Assembly (NCBI GenBank): GCA_049646585.1
Contig: JBARWC010000198.1
Coordinates: forward strand, 1-64,000
Direction: 5' to 3'
Source of the DNA: G025836975 sp049646585
Lineage (GTDB): Bacteria; Pseudomonadota; Gammaproteobacteria; Burkholderiales; Burkholderiaceae_B
Length of the DNA: 64,000 nt
Shown: positions 17,478 through 27,014 of the stretch, one piece after another
Position numbering within the stretch: position 1 is the stretch's first letter
How the letters are laid out: each line of letters begins with the position of its first letter
Notes under the pieces: generated by a model
What the model was told of the DNA's origin: nothing
The model's input: only the letters and a program-made list of their open reading frames with translations
Databases searched by the model: none
Position numbers and translations under genes: made by a program

Positions 17478-18733
17478 CAGCGCAGCGCCTGCACGGTCTT
17501 GGCCGAGACGTCGCCCTTCTGGCCGCCGAACTCGACCCGCAGGTAGTTGGCCAGTTCCGCGACCTGGGCGTCGTCCAGCGCGCCCGCGAAGCCGGGCATG
17601 GCCTGCCGCCCCTGATTGCCGGGAAAGTCTTTCTTGCCGAGTCCGTTCAGCATCACGTAGAGCAGATTGTGCGGATCCGGATTGCGCACCGTGGAGTTGC
17701 CGGCCAGTGCCACGGTCACATTGGGCTTGCCTTGTCCCTGGGCGGCATGGCAGCCCGCGCACAGCGCTAGGTAGTGCTGGCGGCCCGCCCGCAGCGTCTC
17801 GCCCTGCGCGCCGTCGGCGGGCTTGAGCGCAACCGCCACAGAGGGCGCATCGCCGGTCAGATAGGTGACCATGGCCTTGTTGTCCGCCTCGGACAAATAG
17901 CGCGTGCTGTGATGGAAGGCATCGTACATGCCGCCATACGCGGAGCCCTGCGGGGCGATGCCCTTGGCCAGGAACTGCCGCAGATGCTCCACGGTCCAGC
18001 CGCGCGCCGCCAGCGATGCCGGCGTGATGTCCGGCGCATGTATGGCTTCGGCGGCTCCGCCCTGGAAGCTGTCGCCCAGCTTCAACTGGCCCACCATGCC
18101 GCGCGGCGTGTGGCATTCGGTGCAATGCCCCAGCACGTTGACCAGATAGCGGCCGCGCACCCATTCCTGGGAATCGCCTTTCGACACGGCCGGCAAGGTA
18201 TCGCTAAGAAACAGAAAATTCCAGCCGCGCAGCAACGGCCTGAAATTAAGGGGGAAGGGAACGCCGTTCTCGCGGTTGCGCACGGGCGCGGGTTCGACGG
18301 TTTGCAGATAAGCGAAGATGGCGTCGCTGTCTTCGCGCGACAGGCCTCGGTACGAGGTATAGGGCATGGCCGGATACAGCGGATGCTCGGGCGTCACGCC
18401 GTCGTGCAGCGCCTTGTAGAAATCGGCGGAATTCCAGCTGCCGATGCCGTACTCCTGGTCGGGCGTGATGTTGGTGCCGTATATCGTTCCGAAGGGAGTG
18501 GGCAGCGGCACGCCGCCCGCGAAAGACGCGCCGTCCGCACTGGTGTGGCAGGCCATACAGTCGCCCGCGCGCACCAGGTATTTCCCGCGTTCGACCAACT
18601 GCGTATCCAGCGCGGCGCCGCGCTGGTCGACGGCCGATGTTTCGTAGCTGGGTTCGAGCACGCCCGACATGACGACGACGCCCCCGACCGCGACCGCCAC
18701 AGCGGCGACGACGGCAATAGTAGAGGCTTTCAT
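17477..18733 (-). CDS. Triheme cytochrome c subunit of molybdenum hydroxylase
   Basis: A 418-aa protein with one N-terminal membrane anchor or signal (TIAVVAAVAVAVGGVVV) and three heme-binding CxxCH motifs: CMACH, CTECH and CAGCH. It resembles the cytochrome c subunits of alcohol, aldehyde and gluconate dehydrogenases. By position it takes electrons from the 2Fe-2S subunit and passes them to the respiratory chain. It overlaps the 2Fe-2S gene by ATGA. Confidence 0.88.
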   Translation of the reverse strand: MKASTIAVVAAVAVAVGGVVVMSGVLEPSYETSAVDQRGAALDTQLVERGKYLVRAGDCMACHTSADGASFAGGVPLPTPFGTIYGTNITPDQEYGIGSWNSADFYKALHDGVTPEHPLYPAMPYTSYRGLSREDSDAIFAYLQTVEPAPVRNRENGVPFPLNFRPLLRGWNFLFLSDTLPAVSKGDSQEWVRGRYLVNVLGHCTECHTPRGMVGQLKLGDSFQGGAAEAIHAPDITPASLAARGWTVEHLRQFLAKGIAPQGSAYGGMYDAFHHSTRYLSEADNKAMVTYLTGDAPSVAVALKPADGAQGETLRAGRQHYLALCAGCHAAQGQGKPNVTVALAGNSTVRNPDPHNLLYVMLNGLGKKDFPGNQGRQAMPGFAGALDDAQVAELANYLRVEFGGQKGDVSAKTVQALR

Positions 18734-19284
18734 GAACGCTCCTCCTTGGTGAGGCCGGGCGTGGTCAGGATGAGATCCTTCACCGCCTGGTGATAGCGCA
18801 CATAGCCCGTACACCGGCAGATGTGGTCGTTCAGGGAGTCCGTGACATAGGCTTCGACCTCGTCCCGCGCAATCGGCTGGCGCTGCAAGCGCTCGACCAG
18901 GACGGTGGCCGCGTTGACGAAACCCGGCGTGCAGTAGCCGCACTGGAAGCTGTAGAAATCCAGGAACTTCTGCTGCACGGGGGTCAAGGCCGTTACGGCG
19001 CCCGTCGCATCGCGTTGCGCGTGGCCTTCCACGGTGCGCAGCTTGCGGCCGTTGAAGTAGCCGACCCCGGTAATGCAAGTGCGCATTTCCTCGCTATGCC
19101 CGTTCTCGCGATCGAGTATGACGACGCAGGCCCGGCACACCCCTTGCCCACAGCCCAGCCGCGTGCCGGTCAGGCCGGCGTACTCGTGCAGAAAATCGAT
19201 CATCATCAGCGTCTCGGGCACCTGTATCGGCCCGACGGGCTTGCCATTGATGGTCATGGAAACCGTGATGCTCGCCGTGCTCAT
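18730..19284 (-). CDS. 2Fe-2S subunit of a xanthine-oxidase-family dehydrogenase
   Basis: A 184-aa subunit with a plant-type ferredoxin cluster (Cys residues in GCGQGVCRACVV and the following RTC) and a second, C-terminal helical cluster domain (FQCGYCTPGF and CRCTGY). It lacks an export signal, so it probably rides to the periplasm with the Tat-exported large subunit. It overlaps both neighbours by ATGA, which supports a stoichiometric complex. Confidence 0.92.
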   Translation of the reverse strand: MSTASITVSMTINGKPVGPIQVPETLMMIDFLHEYAGLTGTRLGCGQGVCRACVVILDRENGHSEEMRTCITGVGYFNGRKLRTVEGHAQRDATGAVTALTPVQQKFLDFYSFQCGYCTPGFVNAATVLVERLQRQPIARDEVEAYVTDSLNDHICRCTGYVRYHQAVKDLILTTPGLTKEERS

Positions 19285-22205
19285 GCCAAGGCCTCCTGGA
19301 TTTTCTCGGGCGTGACGGGCAAGGAATAAAACCGCTGCCCGGTTGCGTGCGCAATGCCGTTCACGATGGCGGCCACGATGGGAATCATCACCACCTCGGC
19401 CATGCCCTTGGGCGGATCGGTTTCCGACAAGGGCGGGAGCACTTCCGCCGTCTGCTGCCAAAGCGCAACTTCCTTGGCCAGCGGCAGGTGGTAGCGATTG
19501 AAATTCCACGTGCCGTTGCCCGGGCCGTCCTCGTACAGGGGCAGATCTTCGTACAAGGCATGCCCTATGCCCATCGCCAGGCCGCCCTGCAACTGGCCGG
19601 AAACCAGCTGGGGCGAAAGCAGCGAACCGCATTCGACGATGGAGTGATGATTCAGCAGTTCGACCTTGCCGCTGGCGCGATGCACCGACACTTCGGCCAG
19701 GGCGCTGACCGCCGAATAATAGGTTACCGCGGCATTGTTGCGCTGCATTGGCGGATAGTGCACCGCCTTCCGGTTGATGACCTGGTAATTGCCGCCAGTC
19801 GTGCTTTTGGTTCCCAGGCTATCGTCGGGCCCGGCATCGATGGTGGCGATCGCAGCGTCCGCTCCGCCGCCAGCCATGCTTGCCGCTGTCGCGGCTCGGG
19901 AGACCGCCGCCGTACCGGCAGCCGCTCCCTTTCCGAAGCACAAGGCCAGGCCGTCCAGCGGCAGGCGTTCCAGTTGCCCGCCTATGGGGAAATCCGCCTC
20001 CGCCCATTGCCAGCGATTGAAGCCGTGCACGACGGCGCCCACCACCAGTCCCATTTCGTGCGCCTTCCGGGCCAGTTGCGGGAGGCTTAGCGGCTGCATG
20101 CCGGTGGCGGTCAGCATGCCCTTCACCCAGCGCGCATCCTCGCGGCGAACGGCATAGGGCGCGGCCTGGCCTCCCCCTATGCCTTGGGTCCAGATCGCCA
20201 AGGCGGCCGGCCACAGGCCATGCAGGAAAATCAGGCGGGAGGCTTCACGCGTGGTATGGGTGTAGTAGAACGCCGAATTGGATGCGCTGGCCGGCGACGC
20301 GAAGGCCGGGGTCCAGGCCGGGTCGGCCGACAGGCGGTCCTGGTCGGCCTGGCTCATCAGATAGGGATCGCCCGAGGACGCCATGGGCAGGTCGGGCCAG
20401 TCGGTGATGGCAACGCCCACGTCGCTTGCGGGCTGGCCCATCCAGCGCACGCAGGCCAAAGCCTGCGAGGTGCTCATGCCCGTGCCTATCTCGGCCCCGG
20501 TATGGCGCAGCACGATCACGCCTTCGGGGGTAAGCTCGACTTTCGCAAAAGAGGATTCGGCGCCCGTGCCGAAGTCTTTCTGCACACAGGCAAAGCCGAC
20601 GCCATATAGCTTGCCCGGGTTCTCGGCTTCGTAGTCCGCCTTGCGCCGGGCGCGATCCGTCCAGACGGGATGGCTGCTTGCTTTCTTCAGGATTTCCTCG
20701 GCGCGGACCTCGCCGGCGGGAATGGCGCCCTGGGTATTCTTCATGCCGGTCTTCAAGACATTCTTGAGCCGGAACTCGATGGGGTCCAGCCCAAGCTCCT
20801 GCGCCAGCTCGTCCACCAGCATTTCGGTGGCGGCCATGGATTGCAAGGTGCCATAGCCCCGGGCCGATCCGGCATCCACCGCCCGCGTCGCATCGGCCCG
20901 CGAGGTCATGTCGGACTTGGGCAGATAGTAAATGGACTGCGCCGCCGTGGCGCCGACCATGGCGACGGAGGGTGAAAAATTGCAGCGCCCGCCGCCATTG
21001 GCCACCATGTCCACGACACAGGATTGGATCAAGCCCGTCTTGCGGTCGACGCCGATGCGATAGTCCATGTCGAAGGCGTGCCGCTTGATCGATGTCTGGA
21101 ACTGTTCGTACCTGTCGTTGGCGATGCGCACGGGCCGGCCATCGGCATACATGGCGCAGGCCAGGCCATAGAAAGGCATGTTGTAGTGGTCTTTGGAACC
21201 GTAGCCCACGGTGTAGCAGGGGTGCATGACCAAGGTCCTGGCCTTGAAGCGGCTCTTGGCCAGCATGCCCGCGGCCGTCGCCGCGACCTCGCTGGGCGAC
21301 TGGGTGGGGACGACCATATGCACGGTCTGCCGGGCGGCGTCGTACCAGCAGTTGGCATTGTCGGGCTCCAGCGCCGCCGTATCGACCGACTGGCTCTGGT
21401 ATTTTCGATTCAGGACCAGCCAATCGGCGGGCGGATTCTCGAGTTCGCCGCGTATTTGTTGCGCATGGTACATGCCCTCTTCGCCGACCTGGCCGTGGTT
21501 TTTACCGTCGGGCCATACCGGTAGTTGCTTGCGCATCTGGCTGGGAAATACGGGCGCGTCCTTCAGGCTGGAAAACACGTCGTCCGCATAGCCGTCCCGG
21601 CCTCCAACCCGCACAAAGCGAAAGGTGCCCCAGGGATCGCGCTGCAAAGGCCCCGTATGCTCACCGTACTTGACGACGTCATCCTTGAACTTGAGCGCGT
21701 CCTTGGCCAGGCGGAAGCGGGCGAAATCGTGAAAGATCAAAATGGCCACGGCATGGCCCAGATAGGCCGGCGTCTTGCCGGCCGGCAACAGCATGTCTTC
21801 GCCGTAGAACTCGGAAAAAGCCAGACCGTCGCGCCGCAGGTCATCGGCCGTCACGACGCGGTCGGGCTTCAAGTCGGCGCCCAGATGCGCAAGATCGAAA
21901 CCGGTGTAAATCGCGTCGGCGCGCGTGGCGCGCAGGATAAGGGCGTGGCTCTGCTGGTCCGGCCAATTGGGAAGGTCGCGCGCCCGTATGTCGCGCGCGA
22001 AAATCTTGCTACCCGTCACCTTTGCCACGCCATCGATGCGGAAGCCGGCCAGGCCGGTGGCAGGGTCCCAGCGCATGGGCGTCAGCAGTTTTTGCTCGAA
22101 GAGGGCCGCGTAGGCCGGGGATCCGAATGGCGCGATATACGTGCTGATGCCCGCGATGCTGGCGGCTTTCAGGAACTGGCGCCTGGAAAACTTGACACTG
22201 GCCAT
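19281..22205 (-). CDS. Molybdopterin-binding large subunit, periplasmic aldehyde/N-heterocycle dehydrogenase family
   Basis: A 974-aa catalytic subunit. The twin-arginine signal SRRQFLKAA sits near the N terminus. Cofactor-contacting segments NGGGRCNFSP and GAEIGTGMSTSQALA are visible, and the C-terminal KGMAEVV segment keeps the catalytic Glu (about residue 937). It is longer than the usual 730-780 aa of IorB-type subunits. I chose ATG 22205 because of GGGAG eight bases upstream and because the Tat motif follows directly. The operon resembles isoquinoline, nicotinate and aldehyde dehydrogenases; the substrate is unknown. Confidence 0.87.
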   Translation of the reverse strand: MASVKFSRRQFLKAASIAGISTYIAPFGSPAYAALFEQKLLTPMRWDPATGLAGFRIDGVAKVTGSKIFARDIRARDLPNWPDQQSHALILRATRADAIYTGFDLAHLGADLKPDRVVTADDLRRDGLAFSEFYGEDMLLPAGKTPAYLGHAVAILIFHDFARFRLAKDALKFKDDVVKYGEHTGPLQRDPWGTFRFVRVGGRDGYADDVFSSLKDAPVFPSQMRKQLPVWPDGKNHGQVGEEGMYHAQQIRGELENPPADWLVLNRKYQSQSVDTAALEPDNANCWYDAARQTVHMVVPTQSPSEVAATAAGMLAKSRFKARTLVMHPCYTVGYGSKDHYNMPFYGLACAMYADGRPVRIANDRYEQFQTSIKRHAFDMDYRIGVDRKTGLIQSCVVDMVANGGGRCNFSPSVAMVGATAAQSIYYLPKSDMTSRADATRAVDAGSARGYGTLQSMAATEMLVDELAQELGLDPIEFRLKNVLKTGMKNTQGAIPAGEVRAEEILKKASSHPVWTDRARRKADYEAENPGKLYGVGFACVQKDFGTGAESSFAKVELTPEGVIVLRHTGAEIGTGMSTSQALACVRWMGQPASDVGVAITDWPDLPMASSGDPYLMSQADQDRLSADPAWTPAFASPASASNSAFYYTHTTREASRLIFLHGLWPAALAIWTQGIGGGQAAPYAVRREDARWVKGMLTATGMQPLSLPQLARKAHEMGLVVGAVVHGFNRWQWAEADFPIGGQLERLPLDGLALCFGKGAAAGTAAVSRAATAASMAGGGADAAIATIDAGPDDSLGTKSTTGGNYQVINRKAVHYPPMQRNNAAVTYYSAVSALAEVSVHRASGKVELLNHHSIVECGSLLSPQLVSGQLQGGLAMGIGHALYEDLPLYEDGPGNGTWNFNRYHLPLAKEVALWQQTAEVLPPLSETDPPKGMAEVVMIPIVAAIVNGIAHATGQRFYSLPVTPEKIQEALA

Positions 22206-22381
22206 TCTTTCAGACTCCCGAAAGGTCATGTAAAAGAAAAACGGCGACGGCCGCATGCATGGAGGCCCTGCGCGTCCGCTCCGAACCATGATACATCACA
22301 GCACCTCTGCCTGGATTTGACTATGATGGAGCAAGCCCTTCTCCATAAATAAAAACCAAGACAAATCTTTCGTCGCCATCC

Positions 22382-23275
22382 ATGAAAAAACTTGATGTCG
22401 CAGCGCTCGAGGCATTCATCGCCGCCGTCGAGGAAAAAAGCCTTTCCAAGGCCAGCCTGCGCGAGAACCTGGTCACCTCGGCCATCAGCCGCCGTATCGC
22501 CGACCTGGAGAGCTATCTGGGCAAGACACTGCTGCAGCGCCACGGCCGGGGCGTGGAACCCACGCCGGTGGGCGCCCTGCTGTATCAGAACGCCAAATCC
22601 ATACTGCGCAACATCAAACTGACCGAAGAGGCCGTCAACGATTACGACAGCCATGGCAACGCCAAGATCAGGCTGATGTCCAACCCTTCGGCCATCCTGC
22701 AGTTCCTGCCCAACGACATCGCCCGCTTCCTGAAGCGACGCAAGAACATCAGCATCGATCTGGTGGAAAGCCATAGCTACGACACGCCGCGCTGCGTGGC
22801 CGAGCATCAGGCCGATATCGGCGTTTACCATGCCGAACAGCCGGCCACCGGGGTGATATCTCATTTGTATCGGACCGACCGTGTGGGGCTGGTCGTGCCC
22901 GGCGACCATCCGCTGGCAACGCGTTCCGAGCTTTATCTGGAAGAAGCGCTGGAATACGACCTGCTGGGCTATTTCCCCAGGCATTCGCTGGATCAATTCC
23001 TGAGGCACGTGGGTTCGGCGCTGTCCAGGCCCCCCAACGTCAAGCTGCAGGTCTCCAACTTTGAGACGCGCTGCCAGATGATACGTGAGGGCCTGGGCAT
23101 AGGCGTGGTGCCCGAGCGCATCGCCCAAAACTACCTGCAACAGATGAACCTGAAGCTGCTGCGCCTGAACGATAGCTGGGCGCAGCGCCAATTCTTTCTT
23201 TGCACCAACGACAAGATCGGCGGCAACCCCGCGGCCAGCGCCCTGGTGGCGAGCATGCTGGAAAAGCCAGCCTAG
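22382..23275 (+). CDS. LysR family transcriptional regulator
   Basis: A 297-aa regulator with an N-terminal winged helix (VEEKSLSKASLRENLVTSAISRRIADLE, given here only as the region of residues 15-42) and a LysR effector domain. It is divergent from the molybdenum hydroxylase operon across 176 bp, so it probably controls that operon. The inducer is not predictable. Confidence 0.88.
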   Translation: MKKLDVAALEAFIAAVEEKSLSKASLRENLVTSAISRRIADLESYLGKTLLQRHGRGVEPTPVGALLYQNAKSILRNIKLTEEAVNDYDSHGNAKIRLMSNPSAILQFLPNDIARFLKRRKNISIDLVESHSYDTPRCVAEHQADIGVYHAEQPATGVISHLYRTDRVGLVVPGDHPLATRSELYLEEALEYDLLGYFPRHSLDQFLRHVGSALSRPPNVKLQVSNFETRCQMIREGLGIGVVPERIAQNYLQQMNLKLLRLNDSWAQRQFFLCTNDKIGGNPAASALVASMLEKPA

Positions 23276-23283
23276 CCTATTCA

Positions 23284-23306
23284 AGAAAGAAGCTTTCTCT
23301 TTTTTT
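23284..23306 (+). terminator. Candidate terminator after the LysR gene
   Basis: A weak AT-rich stem AGAAAG/CTTTCT with a 3-nt loop, followed at once by seven T (23300-23306). Stem stability is low. Confidence 0.45.
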
Positions 23307-23375
23307 CAAACGACGACGCCGGCAAGTCCAATAAAGTAAGGGTTTCTTTCCCTTTTATCAGGTACAGCCAGCACC

Positions 23376-24719
23376 ATGTTATTAGAGACTCTCGCCGCTT
23401 ACGGCGCCAAAGACGCGGCGGGCGAATTGCCCGAACAGGTTCTGCACCATGCCAAGCGGGCATTCCTGGATTGGCTGGCCGCCTTGTATCCGGGAACCAA
23501 GGTATCGCCCGGGATCGAGCTGCTGCGCGCCTACAAAGAAGAGCTGGGCCTGGGCCGGGCCAGCCTGCCCGGCTACGGCACCACCACCCTGCCCGCCACG
23601 GCCGCCTGGATAAACGGCAGCGTGTCCCATGCCGTGGAATTCGACGACATCTTCCGCGACGCGGTCTACCATCCGGGATGCCCGGTCATTTCCGCCGCGC
23701 TGGCCGCGGCCGAGTCCACAGGCGCATCGGGCAAGGCCCTGCTGCATGCCATCGTCGTGGGCTATGAAATATCCACCCGCCTGGGCGCGGCCATACAGCC
23801 GGCCCACTACAAATACTTCCACACCACCGGCACGGTGGGCTGCATGGGCGCCGCGGCGGCCGTGGCCGCCATCCATGCGCCGGGCGACGCCGCCGTCATG
23901 CGGCACGCCATCGCCACCGCGACCACCTTCGCCTCCGGCCTACAACAGGCCTTCCGTTCCGACGCCATGACCAAAGCGCTGCACGCCGGCCACGCCGCCG
24001 CCGTGGGCGTCCGGGCCGGCATGGCGGCCGCCAGCGGGGTCAGCGGCGTGCCCGACATCCTTGAAGGCGAAGTAGGCTTCGGCGCCGCCCTGGGCGGCAA
24101 GCCCAACTGGAGCGTGGCGGTCCAGGGGCTGGGCCAGGACTACAACATCACGCGCATCACCCAGAAGAACCACGGCTGCTGCGGACACACCTTCGCCGCC
24201 ATCGACGCGGCGCTGGAACTGCGCAAGCGGCACGCCATCCGCCCCGAGCAGATCAAGGAAATCCGCGTGGCCACCTACCAGACCGCGCTGGACGTAACGG
24301 GCAACTTCCGCCCCGGCACCGCATTCGAATGCAAGTTCAGCCTGCCCTACGTGGTGTCGCACGCCTTGCACCACGGCTCGGTGCGCCTGAACGCCTTCGA
24401 CGCCGACCACATGAACGACGCCTCCATACGCCAGCTCATGACCAAGCTGTCCCTGTCGGCCGACCCGCAGCTTACCGCCAGCTTTCCGGGCCAGCGCGCC
24501 GCCCGGCTCGCCATCGTGCTGAACGACGGGACCACGGTGGAGCATTTCTCGCCCTACCGCAAAGGCGACCCCGAAGCTCCCTTGAGCGACAGCGAGCTGA
24601 TAGAAAAATTCAATGAACTGACCATACCCGTCATCGGCGGCCCGCGCGCCGCACAGCTGCAAGAACAGGTCTGGCGCCTGGACACGCTGGCCGTCGCCGA
24701 CCTGGCCCTGAATTCCTGA
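23376..24719 (+). CDS. MmgE/PrpD family protein
   Basis: A 447-aa protein of the 2-methylcitrate dehydratase / cis-aconitate decarboxylase superfamily. The N-terminal helical part contains VEFDDIFRDAVYHPGCPVISAA, and the C-terminal part contains the KNHGCCGHTFAAIDAAL segment typical of the family. It likely dehydrates or decarboxylates a hydroxy-tricarboxylic or related acid. It is 31 bp upstream of an ADP-forming acyl-CoA synthetase and probably co-transcribed. Specific substrate unknown. Confidence 0.82.
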   Translation: MLLETLAAYGAKDAAGELPEQVLHHAKRAFLDWLAALYPGTKVSPGIELLRAYKEELGLGRASLPGYGTTTLPATAAWINGSVSHAVEFDDIFRDAVYHPGCPVISAALAAAESTGASGKALLHAIVVGYEISTRLGAAIQPAHYKYFHTTGTVGCMGAAAAVAAIHAPGDAAVMRHAIATATTFASGLQQAFRSDAMTKALHAGHAAAVGVRAGMAAASGVSGVPDILEGEVGFGAALGGKPNWSVAVQGLGQDYNITRITQKNHGCCGHTFAAIDAALELRKRHAIRPEQIKEIRVATYQTALDVTGNFRPGTAFECKFSLPYVVSHALHHGSVRLNAFDADHMNDASIRQLMTKLSLSADPQLTASFPGQRAARLAIVLNDGTTVEHFSPYRKGDPEAPLSDSELIEKFNELTIPVIGGPRAAQLQEQVWRLDTLAVADLALNS

Positions 24720-24750
24720 CGCCACCGGGCGCCCTTTTTTATTCACCACA

Positions 24751-26859
24751 ATGAGCACCTCCGACACACCCACGAAAAGCACCGCCGCCTTTGCACAAGC
24801 GGTGCTGGCACCGCGCTCCATCGCCCTGATAGGCGCATCCAGCGATCCCAAGAAGAACACCTCGCGGCCCTTGCGCTTCATGCAGCGGCACGGCTACACC
24901 GGCGCCATCTACCCCATCAACCCCTCGTCCACCGAGATCATGGGCGTCAAGGCCTATCCCTCCGTTACCCAGGTGCCGGGCGCCGTCGACCATGCCTTCA
25001 TCATGATCCCCGGCAAGCACGTGATCGGGGCGCTGCGGGAATGCGCCGAGAAGGGAATACCGGTGGCGACCATCTATTCGGACGGCTTCGCCGAAATCGG
25101 CCCCGAAGGCCAGGAACGCCAGGAACAGCTGCTTGCCGAAGCCCGCAAGCTGGGCATCCGCATCCTGGGCCCCAACAGCATAGGCACGGCCAATTCCCAT
25201 ACGGGCGGCGTGCTGTCCGTCAACGCGGTGTTCGCCATGGAGTCCCTGCCCAAGGGCGGGCTCAGCCTGGTCTCGCAAAGCGGATCGATGATGGGTTCGC
25301 TGCTGTCGCGCGCGGCCGCGCGCGGCTTCGGCTTCGCCAAGTCCGTGTCGGTCGGCAATGAAAGCGATATCTCGGTCGGCGAAATCGTGGATGCGCTGGT
25401 CGACGATGCCGACACCCAGGTCATACTGCTTTTCCTCGAGACGCTGCGCGACACGGCCACGCTGACCGCCGCGCTGGAGCGGGCCCGCGACGCAGGCAAG
25501 CCCGTCATCGCCTACAAGCTGGGGCGCTCCGAACAAGGCGACGCGCTGTCCCAATCGCATACCGGCGCCATCGCCGGCAACAATGCCGCCATAGACGCCT
25601 ACTTCGACGCGAACGGCGTCATGCGCATCGAAATGCTGGAAAGCCTGTTCGAGACGGCGCCGCTGGCCAGCCGCTATGCGGCGGCACGCCCCAGGCAGCG
25701 CTCGGACCGGCCCGCGCGGGTCGCGGTCATCACCACCACCGGCGGCGGCGCCGCCTCGGTGGTCGACAGCCTGGGCCTGAAGAATATCGAGGCGGCCACG
25801 CCTCCGCTGGAGTTCGTGCAGCACATGGCCAAGCGCGGGCTGAACATCCGCCAGACCCCGGTCATAGACCTGACCCTGGCGGCCACCAGCGCGCAATACA
25901 AGGATCTGCTCGAACAACTGCTGCTGTCCGACTGGTGCGACGCCGTGCTGAGCGTGGTCGGGTCTTCGGCGCAGTTCCATCCGCAACTGGCCGTCAAGCC
26001 CCTGATCGAATCATCCAAGCCGGACGGCAAGCCGCTGGCGGTATTCCTGGCGCCCGACGCCACCGAATCGCTGCAACTGCTGCTGCAGCACGGCATCGCC
26101 GCCTTCCGCACGCCCGAAGCCTGCGCCGATGCGCTGGGCGCTTTCTTCAAGCCCGTCATCACGCAAGCCGACCTGCCTTCGGACCCGGTCAGCCTGCCCG
26201 CGGACTGCCCCGCCACGGGCAACTTCACCGAGGCGGAAGCGATACGCACTTTCGGTGCGCTGGGCATAAAAAGCGCCGCCAGCCAGCTCTTGCAGCCCGA
26301 CCACCTGCAACACGCCGTCCCCTACCCGCTGGTGCTCAAAGTGGTGTCCCGCGACATCCTGCACAAGACCGACGTGGGCGGCGTCAAGGTGGGCATCAAG
26401 AGCGACGCGGAACTGGAAAAAGCCGTTCCCGAGCTGCTGCAATCGGTGCGCGGTCACAAGCCGCAAGCGGCCATAGACGGCGTCCTGGTGCAAAAAATGG
26501 AAGGCCATCTGATGGAGCTCATGCTGGGCTATCGGCACGACCCGCTGGTCGGCCCCACCGTACTGCTGAGCACGGGCGGCATTGCCGCCGAGCTGATGCC
26601 CGACTACGCCATCCGCCTGGCTCCGGTCGGCCTGAGCGAGGCCCGCGCCATGATAGACGAGGTCAAGCACTGCAAGCTGATCCGCGGATACCGGGGCCTA
26701 CCCAAGGGCGACGTGGACGGTCTGGCCCAGGCCATCGTCGACATCTCGCGCCTGGCCTGCGTGCCCGGCCAGCCGGTCACGGAAGCGGAAATCAATCCCT
26801 TGTTCGTGCAGGCCGACCGGGTGGTCGCCGTGGACGGCGTGATTCGATTGAAGGATTGA
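24751..26859 (+). CDS. Acetate-CoA ligase family protein (ADP-forming type, ATP-grasp fusion)
   Basis: A 702-aa single-chain enzyme. Domains in order: CoA-binding Rossmann (residues about 15-140, IALIGASSDPKKNTSRPL), succinyl-CoA-ligase-like halves (about 155-460, SQSGSMMGS and the AGNNAAIDAYF region), and a C-terminal ATP-grasp domain (about 490-700, PLVLKVVSRDILHKTDVGGV). It likely interconverts an acyl-CoA and its acid with ATP/ADP. It follows the MmgE/PrpD gene by 31 bp. Acid specificity is not predictable. Confidence 0.85.
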   Translation: MSTSDTPTKSTAAFAQAVLAPRSIALIGASSDPKKNTSRPLRFMQRHGYTGAIYPINPSSTEIMGVKAYPSVTQVPGAVDHAFIMIPGKHVIGALRECAEKGIPVATIYSDGFAEIGPEGQERQEQLLAEARKLGIRILGPNSIGTANSHTGGVLSVNAVFAMESLPKGGLSLVSQSGSMMGSLLSRAAARGFGFAKSVSVGNESDISVGEIVDALVDDADTQVILLFLETLRDTATLTAALERARDAGKPVIAYKLGRSEQGDALSQSHTGAIAGNNAAIDAYFDANGVMRIEMLESLFETAPLASRYAAARPRQRSDRPARVAVITTTGGGAASVVDSLGLKNIEAATPPLEFVQHMAKRGLNIRQTPVIDLTLAATSAQYKDLLEQLLLSDWCDAVLSVVGSSAQFHPQLAVKPLIESSKPDGKPLAVFLAPDATESLQLLLQHGIAAFRTPEACADALGAFFKPVITQADLPSDPVSLPADCPATGNFTEAEAIRTFGALGIKSAASQLLQPDHLQHAVPYPLVLKVVSRDILHKTDVGGVKVGIKSDAELEKAVPELLQSVRGHKPQAAIDGVLVQKMEGHLMELMLGYRHDPLVGPTVLLSTGGIAAELMPDYAIRLAPVGLSEARAMIDEVKHCKLIRGYRGLPKGDVDGLAQAIVDISRLACVPGQPVTEAEINPLFVQADRVVAVDGVIRLKD

Positions 26860-26935
26860 GGCGGCAGATCGAAGGATAGCTGTCGTGTGCGGGGCTGAAA
26901 TCGGCCTGGCGCACGGCATTCGGCGCCGAGAATAC

Positions 26936-26965
26936 AAAGGCCTTGCACGAGAGTGCAAGGCCTTT
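26936..26965 (+). terminator. Bidirectional terminator between convergent genes
   Basis: A 13-bp perfect stem AAAGGCCTTGCAC with its complement, loop GAGA, followed by T on the plus strand and a shorter T-run on the minus strand. It serves the acyl-CoA synthetase (+) and the acyl-CoA dehydrogenase (-). Confidence 0.85.
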
Positions 26966-27014
26966 TGCCGTGGGACCAGGGAAAGAACGGCCCCCGAGCC
27001 GCGTATACCCCCGG

